From positions 1 to 64,000 of the forward strand of contig NZ_JBLKRT010000023.1 in assembly GCF_047607445.1 (NCBI RefSeq): a DNA stretch of 64,000 bases. Reading direction: 5' to 3'. How positions within the stretch are numbered: the first letter of the stretch is position 1; every line of letters starts with the position of its first letter. This document shows, piece after piece, positions 55,563-63,018 of the stretch. Made by a program: the position numbers and the translations under genes. Origin of the DNA: Crystallibacter sulfonylureivorans_A. Its GTDB lineage: Bacteria; Actinomycetota; Actinomycetes; Actinomycetales; Micrococcaceae. A model generated the notes under the pieces. It worked only from the letters and a program-made list of their open reading frames with translations. It was not told where the DNA came from and did no database searches.

Positions 55563-56723
55563 TCAGCCGGCCAGCGTGGCGGCTGCCTCCAAGGTCATCC
55601 ACGCCTGCAATTGCGTGGAAAGTTCGACACCGGTGTCCGGCTGCGGCTTCCCAGCCGCGGACGCCGCGGGGTCTGAAGGGAAAACCAGGACTTCCCAGCT
55701 GCGGTGGTTCTCGATGGCCCGTCCGGCCCAGAAGCCTGCCGCGGTGTCCGCGACCATCCGCGCGGCCAGTTCGCGCACGTCGCCGGGCAGCTGGTCGGAC
55801 CGGGCCGCCAGGGCCAGGTAGCGGGCCAAGATCCCGGTGAAGAGCCCGCCGTCGCCGGCCCCGTGGGTGCGCAGGACCAGTTTCCGGCCCTCTTCCTCGG
55901 TGACTTCGGGCTGCTGCAGCAGGCCGGCCGCGATCCCGTGCACCAGCTCGGCCGCGCGCTGCAGATCGGCGTCCCGGCCCACTGCCAGCAGTGCCGCCAG
56001 CACTGGTCCTTGGTTGTAGGTATAAATGTCCGGAACAAGTACGGGCTTCCCGCTGACGATGCGCACGCCGTCCAGATACAGCCGGCGTTCCGGTTCGTAC
56101 AGCTCGGCATCCAGCCAATCCAGCAGCCGAGCGGCCTGGCCGGTATCGCCGGAACGGGCCAAATAGAGCGCGGCTGGAGCCGTGGCCGGGGTGTTCTTGA
56201 AGTCCCGGTCGGTGCTCCAGAACAACCCGCCGCCCAGGTCCGGCGTGTGGGCCAATTCCAGCTGGGCCAGCAGCCGGCGGGCCGCGGCCCGGTTCCGGAA
56301 GCGCGGTTTGTCCGCGTCTGCGGCCAAGCCGTCCAACCGCTGGCTGGCCAGCGCCAGCCAGGCCATGTCGTCGAAGTAGGAGTTGGTGAAGCGGAAGCCA
56401 TTGCGCCAGCGGACGGTGCGCAGCAGCCGGGCAGCCAGGCGTCCCGCACTGGGGCCGCTGCCGCCGTCGTAATGCTGTTCCCGGCGCAGCTCCCGCCAGC
56501 CGGCATCCACCAGGCAGTCCAGAAAATGCGCCTGCCACCAGTAGTGCCACGGCCCGGTCCAGCCGGGCGAGGGCCGGCGGACGGCACCCAGCAGGGTGTA
56601 CGGCAGCCCCAGCAAGCGGTGGCCGAAATGGCGGACGACGGCGATCGCTGCCTCGTCCGCGCGGCCTGCCGCCAGCGTGGGGTTGGGCGTGCGGAAGGCT
56701 CCGCCGCCGGGCAGGGTCGGCAT
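55563..56723 (-). CDS. Glycoside hydrolase family 76-like protein, no signal peptide
   Basis: A 386-residue (alpha/alpha)-barrel protein of the GH76 (alpha-1,6-mannanase) type. The catalytic Asp pair is in 'NSYFDDMAWLALASQRL' (~116-132), and further barrel text is 'GGLFWSTDRDFKNTPATAPAALYLARSG' (~160-187) and 'DIYTYNQGPVLAALLAVG'. No signal peptide or membrane segment precedes the barrel, so it is probably cytosolic, unlike secreted GH76 enzymes. Possible substrates are internal mannosyl oligosaccharides or phosphatidylinositol mannoside fragments; this is inference. ATG 56723. Confidence 0.82.
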   Translation of the reverse strand: MPTLPGGGAFRTPNPTLAAGRADEAAIAVVRHFGHRLLGLPYTLLGAVRRPSPGWTGPWHYWWQAHFLDCLVDAGWRELRREQHYDGGSGPSAGRLAARLLRTVRWRNGFRFTNSYFDDMAWLALASQRLDGLAADADKPRFRNRAAARRLLAQLELAHTPDLGGGLFWSTDRDFKNTPATAPAALYLARSGDTGQAARLLDWLDAELYEPERRLYLDGVRIVSGKPVLVPDIYTYNQGPVLAALLAVGRDADLQRAAELVHGIAAGLLQQPEVTEEEGRKLVLRTHGAGDGGLFTGILARYLALAARSDQLPGDVRELAARMVADTAAGFWAGRAIENHRSWEVLVFPSDPAASAAGKPQPDTGVELSTQLQAWMTLEAAATLAG

Positions 56724-56887
56724 GGGACCTAGCCTAACGGCCGAAGAACGGTGGGGCAGGCCGGGCCTTTTTGTCCGAGGGCCCCGCCGATGACCGTGGT
56801 GTGCGCGGCGCCACACTAGGCTGAGGTGTGCGGTGCCGCCGTTGCAGGCGGTGAAGACGAACATGTTCAGGGAATGAGGAGGATTCA

Positions 56888-57664
56888 GTGAAGGCTTCCG
56901 GAGCTGTAGCTCTGATTACCGGCGGCGCATCGGGGCTGGGCGCTGCGACGGCCCGACGGCTGCATGCTGCCGGCGCGTCGGTGGTGCTGGTGGATCTGCC
57001 CGGTTCGAAGGGCGAGGAGTTCGCCGCAGAGCTGGGGGAGCGGGCCGTGTTTACGCCCGCCGACGTGACCGCCGAGGACCAGGTGCAGGCAGCGGTGGAC
57101 CGGGCGACGGCGCTAGGGCCGCTGCGCATCCTGGTGAACTGCGCCGGCGTCGGCACTCCGGGGAAGGTGCTGGGGCGCGACGGCGTGCTGCCGCTGGAAG
57201 CGTTCAGCAAGGTGGTCCAGATTAATCTCATCGGCACGTTCAACGTGATCCGGCTGGCGGCCGCCGCGATGGCAGCCACTGAACCGGTGGAAACCGAGCT
57301 CGGCGGGCCGGAGCGGGGAGTCATCATCAACACGGCCTCGGTAGCGGCCTTCGACGGCCAGATTGGTCAGCCGGCCTACGCAGCTTCCAAGGGCGGGGTG
57401 GCGGCAATGACGCTGCCGCTGGCCCGGGAACTGGCGCGCTCGCTGGTCCGCGTGGTCACCATTGCACCCGGTATCTTCGAGACACCGATGATGGCCGGGC
57501 TGCCGCGGCAGGCGCAGGAATCGCTGGGCCATCAGGTGCCGCACCCGTCCCGGCTGGGCCGGCCCGCGGAATACGCTGAACTTGCCGCGCATATCGTGGC
57601 CAACAGCATGCTCAACGGCGAGACCATCCGGCTGGACGGTGCAATCCGGATGGCGCCGAAGTAA
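56888..57664 (+). CDS. Short-chain dehydrogenase/reductase (3-hydroxyacyl-CoA dehydrogenase type 2-like)
   Basis: A 258-residue classical SDR. The cofactor site is 'VALITGGASGLGAATARRL' (~6-24), Asp in 'VVLVDLPGSKG' favours NAD, the catalytic Ser is in 'IINTASVAAFDGQIGQPAYAASKGG', and the Tyr-x-x-x-Lys is 'YAASKGG'. The ending 'VPHPSRLGRPAEYAELAAHIV..LNGETIRLDGAIRM' is typical for the 17beta-HSD10/type 2 3-hydroxyacyl-CoA dehydrogenase branch in fatty-acid or branched-chain oxidation. The GTG at 56888 has GAGGAGG 5 nt upstream, an excellent ribosome site. Monocistronic. Confidence 0.9.
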   Translation: MKASGAVALITGGASGLGAATARRLHAAGASVVLVDLPGSKGEEFAAELGERAVFTPADVTAEDQVQAAVDRATALGPLRILVNCAGVGTPGKVLGRDGVLPLEAFSKVVQINLIGTFNVIRLAAAAMAATEPVETELGGPERGVIINTASVAAFDGQIGQPAYAASKGGVAAMTLPLARELARSLVRVVTIAPGIFETPMMAGLPRQAQESLGHQVPHPSRLGRPAEYAELAAHIVANSMLNGETIRLDGAIRMAPK

Positions 57665-57683
57665 GCCGGACAGGACCGGGGCG

Positions 57684-57786
57684 GCAGGCCCAAAGGGCCA
57701 AAATGAGCGGGCCACCTCAGCCAGCTGGATTGGGAGGAGGCAGAGCCCAAAGGGCCAAACGAGGCGGGCCGCCCTCAGCCAGCGGG
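57684..57786. repeat. Imperfect direct repeat in spacer
   Basis: GCAGGCCCAAAGGGCCAAA (57684-57702) and GCAGAGCCCAAAGGGCCAAA (57740-57759) each continue with a GAGCGGGCC/GAGGCGGGCC...CTCAGCCAGC tail. Two about 45-bp copies lie between the SDR and ppc genes, and CCCAAAGGGCC is a palindrome-like core. No gene is present. Confidence 0.65.
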
Positions 57787-57911
57787 GCCGGAAGGCGACA
57801 TACCCGGCCGGATAGCCGCCGTCGTACGCTGGAGGGGATGCCGCGCCACGCTGCGGAATCCGCCGTGCCGGCACCCCGGCAGCCCCTGTAGGACGCGAAA
57901 GGACCTGGCTC

Positions 57912-60845
57912 ATGCCCCACGCCGCCCGCGATCGGGACCTCGACGCGAGCCTGCGCGCCGACGTGCGCCGGGTGAGCACGCTGCTGGGCGAATCGCTGGT
58001 GCGCCAACACGGGCCGGACCTGCTGGCCCTGGTGGAACAGGTGCGGCTGCTGACCAAGGAGTCCAAGGAAGCGGCCCGCGGCGAGGGCGAAGCGACCGGC
58101 CCGTGGACCGCCCGCGACGTGATTGACCAGGTCCGCGAGTTACTCGCCGGCCTGCACGTCGGCGAAGCCACCGATCTGGTGCGGGCGTTCGCCTTCTACT
58201 TCCATCTGGCCAACGCCGCCGAACAGGTGCACCGCGTGCGCCAACTGCGCGTCCGGCCCGAGGAAGACGGCCAACTGCTGCGGACCGTCGCGCAGATCGC
58301 CGATGAAGCCGGGCCGGAAGCGCTGCAGCGCGCGGTCAACCAACTGGACGTCCGGCCGGTCTTCACTGCCCATCCCACCGAGGCGTCGCGCCGGACCGTT
58401 TTGGACAAGCTGCGGGCCATTTCCGACCTGCTCTCCACAACGACGGCGGAGGGCAGCACCGCGCGGCGGCGGCAGGACCGGCGACTGGCCGAAATCATCG
58501 ACCAGATGTGGCAGACCGACGAGCTGCGGCATGCGCGGCCCAGCCCGGTGGATGAAGCCCGCAACGCGGCCTACTACTTGGGCAACATCCTCACCAACAC
58601 CATGCCGGAGCTGATGGGAGACCTGGCCGAGCTGTTGTCCGAACACGGCGTTTCACTGCCCGACGACGGTGCCCCGCTGCGCTTCGGCTCGTGGATCGGC
58701 GGTGACCGGGACGGCAATCCGCATGTGACGGTGGACGTGACGCATGAGGTGTTCCAGCTGCAGAACCAGCACGCCGTGCGGATCAACATCGGCTTTGTGG
58801 ACACGCTGATCGCGGTGCTCTCCAACTCGACGACGATCGTGGCCGCCAGCGGCGAGCTGCTCGAATCACTGGCCGAGGACCTGGCGAACCTGCCGGGCCT
58901 GGACCAGCGGGTGCGCGAGCTGAACCGGAACGAGCCATACCGGCTGAAGCTGACCTGCATCAAGGCGAAACTGCTCAACACCAGCGCCCGGATTCAGCGC
59001 CGACTGCCGCACGAGCCGGGACGGGATTACAACTCGACGGCGGAGGTGCTGGCCGATCTGGCGTTGATCGAGCAGTCGCTGCGCGCGCATACCGCGTCGC
59101 TGGTGGCCGACGGTTCGCTGGCCGCGGTGCGCCGGGCGGTTTCCACCATCGGGCTGCACTTGGCCACCTTGGACTTCAGGGACAACGCGGACAAGCACCA
59201 CAAAACCGTCGCGGCGCTGCTGGCGGCCCGCGACGCCGAACCTGCCGTTGAACGCGTGCCGGCCGGTGCACCGGTGGGTGGGGCGGCGGCTACGGCGAAC
59301 ACGGTTGGCTCTGCGGCGCCGGCCGGTGCTCGGGCGGCAACGGTGCTCGCACCTGGGGAAGCCTCAGCGGACGCAGGCGAGCCGGGTAGCTACCTGGAAC
59401 TGGCATCCGGTCCGCGGCAGCAACTGCTCTCCTCGTTGCTGCTCTCGCCCGGGCCGCTGGCATCGCCGTCGTCGTTGAAAAAGAAGCGGGCGCGCACGCT
59501 GGAGGTGTTCCACGCGATAGCCGAGGCATTGCGCCAGTACGGCCCGGACGCGGTGGAGACGTACATCGTGTCCCGGGTGCGCGGCGCCGACGATGTGCTG
59601 GCGGCGGTGGTGCTGGCGCGGGAGGCGGGCCTGCTAAACCTGATCGGGGCCGATCCCAAGGCGCTGATCGGGTTCGCGCCGCTGCTGGAAAGCGTCGAGG
59701 CCCTGCGCAGCGGCGGGCAGATTCTGGACGATCTATTGTCGGATCCCCAGTACCGCCGGATCGTGCAACTGCGCGGGGACCTGCAGGAAGTCATGTTCGG
59801 CTACTCCGACTCCAACATGGAAGCCGGCGTGGCCACCAGCCAGTGGGAGATCCATAAGGCCCAGCTGGTGCTGCGGGATGTGGCCGCCCGGCACGGCGTG
59901 CGGCTGCGTTTCTTCCACGGCCGCGGCGGATCGGTGGGCCGTGGCGGCGGCCCGACCTACGACGCGATCCTCGCCCAGCCCAACGGCGCGCTGGCCGGCG
60001 AGATCAAGTTCACCGAGCAGGGCGAAGTCATTTCGGACAAATACACGCTGCCGGAGCTGGCCCGGGAAAACCTGGAGCTTGCACTGGCGGCCGTGCTGCA
60101 GGCGTCGGCCCTGCATCAGGAACCGAGGACGTCGGAGGCCGAGCGCGGCCGGTACCACGCCGCCATGGAGGAGATCTCCGGCGCGGCCTATGAGCGTTAC
60201 CGTTCGCTGGTGGAGCATCCGGATCTGCCGGAGTATTTCCAGACCTCGACGCCGGTGGAACAGCTAAGCGCCGTGAAATTCGGTTCGCGTCCGGCGGACC
60301 GTCCGGAAGCCGGCCCCGCTGCCGGGCCGGGGTTTGGCAAGCTGCGGGCCATTACCTGGGTGTTCGGCTGGACCCAGTCGAGGCAGATTGTTCCCGGCTG
60401 GTACGGCGTGGGCAGTGGCCTGCGCGCCGCCCGGACCGCCGGTCTCCAGCCGCTGCTGCGCGAGATGATCAGCAACTGGCACTACTTCCAGTCCTTCATC
60501 TCGAACGTGGAAATGACGCTGGCCAAGACCGACTTGGACATCGCCGCCCATTATGTCTCCACGTTGGTTCCCGCCGAGCTACGCCATCTGTTTGACGACA
60601 TCCGCGCCGAGTACGAACTCACGGTGGCAGAAATCCGGCGGCTCACGGGCGAAAACCAACTGCTGGACAACCAACCGGTGCTGCAGCGCTCGCTGGACGT
60701 CCGCGATCAGTACCTGGATCCCATTTCCTACATGCAGGTGGAATTGCTGCGGCGCATCCGGGCCTCGGAACCGGACGAGGCGCTGCAGCGGGCCATGCTG
60801 ATCACCGTCAACGGCATTGCCGCCGGCCTGCGGAATACCGGGTAG
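57912..60845 (+). CDS. ppc: Phosphoenolpyruvate carboxylase with Met at a conserved Lys
   Basis: A 977-residue PEP carboxylase, which makes oxaloacetate from PEP and bicarbonate to refill the TCA cycle. Most active-site motifs are intact: 'VFTAHPTEASRR' (catalytic His), 'SWIGGDRDGNPHV', 'FHGRGGSVGRGGGPTYDAI' (both Arg) and the C-terminal 'AAGLRNTG'. The usual GYSDSxK motif reads 'GYSDSNMEAG', with Met636 (ATG 59817-59819) where a Lys is expected; one base change from AAG. A ~70-residue Ala/Gly-rich insertion lies around 440-510 before 'PLASPSSLKKKRARTLE'. ATG 57912 has AAAGGA upstream. Monocistronic. Confidence 0.9.
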   Translation: MPHAARDRDLDASLRADVRRVSTLLGESLVRQHGPDLLALVEQVRLLTKESKEAARGEGEATGPWTARDVIDQVRELLAGLHVGEATDLVRAFAFYFHLANAAEQVHRVRQLRVRPEEDGQLLRTVAQIADEAGPEALQRAVNQLDVRPVFTAHPTEASRRTVLDKLRAISDLLSTTTAEGSTARRRQDRRLAEIIDQMWQTDELRHARPSPVDEARNAAYYLGNILTNTMPELMGDLAELLSEHGVSLPDDGAPLRFGSWIGGDRDGNPHVTVDVTHEVFQLQNQHAVRINIGFVDTLIAVLSNSTTIVAASGELLESLAEDLANLPGLDQRVRELNRNEPYRLKLTCIKAKLLNTSARIQRRLPHEPGRDYNSTAEVLADLALIEQSLRAHTASLVADGSLAAVRRAVSTIGLHLATLDFRDNADKHHKTVAALLAARDAEPAVERVPAGAPVGGAAATANTVGSAAPAGARAATVLAPGEASADAGEPGSYLELASGPRQQLLSSLLLSPGPLASPSSLKKKRARTLEVFHAIAEALRQYGPDAVETYIVSRVRGADDVLAAVVLAREAGLLNLIGADPKALIGFAPLLESVEALRSGGQILDDLLSDPQYRRIVQLRGDLQEVMFGYSDSNMEAGVATSQWEIHKAQLVLRDVAARHGVRLRFFHGRGGSVGRGGGPTYDAILAQPNGALAGEIKFTEQGEVISDKYTLPELARENLELALAAVLQASALHQEPRTSEAERGRYHAAMEEISGAAYERYRSLVEHPDLPEYFQTSTPVEQLSAVKFGSRPADRPEAGPAAGPGFGKLRAITWVFGWTQSRQIVPGWYGVGSGLRAARTAGLQPLLREMISNWHYFQSFISNVEMTLAKTDLDIAAHYVSTLVPAELRHLFDDIRAEYELTVAEIRRLTGENQLLDNQPVLQRSLDVRDQYLDPISYMQVELLRRIRASEPDEALQRAMLITVNGIAAGLRNTG

Positions 60846-60871
60846 CGCGGGGCTCGCGGCTTGGACCCCGG

Positions 60872-60967
60872 GCGCCGAGGTCCACCCCGGGCGCTACCCC
60901 GCCCGGATTCGTGAGGCGCCGAGGTCCACCTCGGGCGCCACCCCGCCCGGATTCGTGAGGCGCCGAG
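60872..60967. repeat. 44-bp tandem repeat (2.2 copies)
   Basis: Units at 60872-60915 and 60916-60959 plus GCGCCGAG (60960-60967). The unit begins GCGCCGAGGTCCACC and ends GCCCGGATTCGTGAG; the full copies differ at two positions. Confidence 0.85.
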
Positions 60968-60991
60968 CACGCCGGAGCCGGTGCAGCCACG

Positions 60992-61091
60992 TTCGCTCCC
61001 ATGTATCGGACTAACGTCCCACGTTTCAGCTGACCTAAACCGCCCTGACTAGGGACGATGTCGGAGAGGGTCCGCAATACGTGGGAGCGAA
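60992..61091. repeat. Dispersed intergenic repeat element, copy B
   Basis: TTCGCTCCCATGTAT (60992-61006) is inverted against ATACGTGGGAGCGAA (61077-61091), 15 bp with one mismatch, 70 bp apart. The left end plus CGGACTAACGTCCCACGTTT matches the reverse complement of copy A at 36985-37025 in most positions. No coding content; resembles a small non-autonomous inverted-repeat element. Confidence 0.65.
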
Positions 61092-61240
61092 ACCGGGCGG
61101 CCCGCCGCCCGCCGTCCCCTTCAAGCACCCCGCCGCGCCGCCGCGCCGCCGCCCAGCCAACCGGGAACCCCCGCCCACCCCTTCCGCCCAGCGGAAACGT
61201 CGGGTTGCCCGGCGTGGCCCGGCCCGGCATGCTGTGGAGC

Positions 61241-61924
61241 ATGACCAAGCTGCAGCCTTCCGGAAACCTGTTCGGCCATGACGTCACCGCCGCCATCGAG
61301 GCCGAACCCGACGGAGTAGTGCAGTTGGATGAGCATCTGGCGCGGATTTGGGAGCAGGCCGCGCCGCTCCTGAGCGTCCGGGACAACGACGCCCATACGC
61401 TGTACGCGTTCGGCCTGGCCCAAGCCATGCTGGCCGCACATCCGGAGGCCGATGCCGGCGTCGTCCTCCCGGCGATCATGCTGCATGACATTGGCTGGTC
61501 CCAGGTGCCGCCGGACGAGGTGCTGTCCGCCATTGCCCCGGGTGGCGGCCGCCCCGACCTGGTGCTGCTGCACGAGAAGGAAGGTGCCCGGCTGGCGGCA
61601 GGGATCCTGGCGGATGCCGGGCACGAGGCGGCGCTCATTCCGCGCATCCTGGAGATCATCGACGGGCACGATTCGCGCAAGGAAGCGCTCTCCATCGAAG
61701 ATGCGATCGTCAAGGACGCGGACAAGACGTGGCGGCTCAGCCCGCACGGCCTCGATACGGTGATGGAATGGTTCGGGCTGGACCGCGGCCAGGCCTTGCG
61801 GCTCTGCAGCCAGCGCGTGCTCGGCCACCTGTTCACCAAGGAGGCCGAGGCGATGGCCCGGGCATTGTCCGCGCTGGAATCGGCAACGCTGTGGCCGCAG
61901 CGCCAGGTGCTGCTGGGCCGCTAG
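61241..61924 (+). CDS. HD-domain protein (putative metal-dependent phosphohydrolase)
   Basis: A 227-residue protein with an HD domain: 'HTLYAFGLAQAMLAAHPEAD' leading to 'AIMLHDIGWSQVP' (the HD pair, ~84-96), then 'HEKEGARLAAGILADAG' and 'EIIDGHDSRKEALSIEDAIVKDADKTWRLS', which carries a further His-Asp and Asp ('VKDADK'). HD domains cleave phosphoesters of nucleotides or signalling molecules; the substrate is not evident. ATG 61241 and 61229 are both in frame; 61241 fits the domain start. It has no SD at ideal spacing, so the start is uncertain. Confidence 0.75.
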   Translation: MTKLQPSGNLFGHDVTAAIEAEPDGVVQLDEHLARIWEQAAPLLSVRDNDAHTLYAFGLAQAMLAAHPEADAGVVLPAIMLHDIGWSQVPPDEVLSAIAPGGGRPDLVLLHEKEGARLAAGILADAGHEAALIPRILEIIDGHDSRKEALSIEDAIVKDADKTWRLSPHGLDTVMEWFGLDRGQALRLCSQRVLGHLFTKEAEAMARALSALESATLWPQRQVLLGR

Positions 61925-62066
61925 GCGCGGTGTCGGCCGGCAGCCGCCAGGGGGCTAGACTCGGTGTCGGCCGGCTGCCGTCAGGGTGCCGGCGGTGGAG
62001 CCCGGAGGGAATGACGACGGCGGTGCCCGGCTCCGCGGGTCCGCCTGCGGAATGTGGGAGGCAGCT

Positions 62067-62855
62067 ATGGCCGGCGGTAGCCGCGAGTCGGGGCGTACGG
62101 TCACGTCCCGTGTGCTGGCCATTCTGGAAGCCTTCGAACGGTCCCGGACCGCGCTCAGCCTGACCCAGATTTCCGAAGGCTCGGGCCTGCCGCTCAGCAC
62201 CACGCACCGGTTGGTCGCCGAACTGACCGACTGGGGCTTCCTTTCCCGGGGCGCCAACGGCAGGTATCAGTTGGGCATCCGCCTGTGGGAGCTGGCGCAG
62301 AACGCCGGCCGCCAATTGCGCGAGGCCGCGCGGCCGTTCGTGCAGGATCTGTTCTCACTCACCGGTGAAACCTCGCAGCTGGCCGTCCGGGAAGGCCACG
62401 AAGTGCTCTACATTGAGCGGATCTACGGAACCAAGCGCGTCCCGCGAGCCTCTCGAGTGGGCGGCCGGTTGCCGATGCACGCCACCGCCGTCGGGAAGGT
62501 GATCCTGGCGTACGAGGAGGAATGGGTCCGCACCGCCTATCTGAACCGGCAGCTGGAGCGTCCAACCGCCCACACCCACATAGTTCCCGGACGGTTGGCC
62601 GAGGAGCTGGATCAGATCCGCGAGCAGGGCTATGCCACCACGCTGGAGGAAGTCCGGCTGGGCTCCTGCTCCATTGCCGTGCCGGTCTTCCACACCGGCA
62701 GGATTGGTGCCGGCCTGGGGCTGGTGCTGCTCACCTCCCAGGCCGCCACGATGACCAGGCATCTTCCCGTGCTGCGCGGTGTCTCGGCGCACATCGAACG
62801 GGCTACCGCCCACATCCCGCTGGAATCGCTGCTGGGCAGCCATGCCTTGCGCTGA
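62067..62855 (+). CDS. IclR family transcriptional regulator
   Basis: A 262-residue regulator. The winged helix-turn-helix (~10-70) is 'VTSRVLAILEAFERSRTALSLTQISEGSGLPLSTTHRLVAELTDWGFLSRG' in parts, and the C-terminal effector domain (~85-255) has 'RLWELAQNAG', 'SQLAVREGHEVLYIERIYG' and 'LPMHATAVGKVILAY'. IclR proteins control catabolism of aromatic and carboxylic compounds. ATG 62067 has GGGAGG 6 nt upstream. Downstream lies a cytochrome P450 gene with two 15-bp palindromes in its promoter, likely targets. Confidence 0.9.
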   Translation: MAGGSRESGRTVTSRVLAILEAFERSRTALSLTQISEGSGLPLSTTHRLVAELTDWGFLSRGANGRYQLGIRLWELAQNAGRQLREAARPFVQDLFSLTGETSQLAVREGHEVLYIERIYGTKRVPRASRVGGRLPMHATAVGKVILAYEEEWVRTAYLNRQLERPTAHTHIVPGRLAEELDQIREQGYATTLEEVRLGSCSIAVPVFHTGRIGAGLGLVLLTSQAATMTRHLPVLRGVSAHIERATAHIPLESLLGSHALR

Positions 62856-62900
62856 CGCTGTCAGGACGGGTTCGACCGGGAGACGCTAAGCACTATTCGT

Positions 62901-62942
62901 TTCCACTCAGTGGAAGCAGTAGATGTGCGTCACAGCGTGACG
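62901..62942. promoter_or_regulatory. Two adjacent 15-bp palindromes upstream of the P450 gene
   Basis: TTCCAC-tca-GTGGAA (62901-62915) and CGTCAC-agc-GTGACG (62928-62942) are both perfect 6-bp inverted repeats with 3-bp centres, 27 bp apart centre to centre, and lie 76-118 bp upstream of ATG 63019. The first resembles IclR-type sites. Together they suggest two regulators or two sites at this promoter. Confidence 0.6.
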
Positions 62943-63018
62943 TGGGCAACACTGGAGTCAGATCAATCCCACCGGGCCTGAAACGGCCGCGGCGGGAGCC
63001 GACCCCAAGGAGTTCCAG

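Larger units (their letters stand above)
60846..61091. other. Repeat-rich spacer after ppc
   Basis: No gene is supported between ppc and the HD-domain gene. The spacer holds a 44-bp tandem repeat (60872-60967) and a copy of the dispersed inverted-repeat element (60992-61091). Confidence 0.55.
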
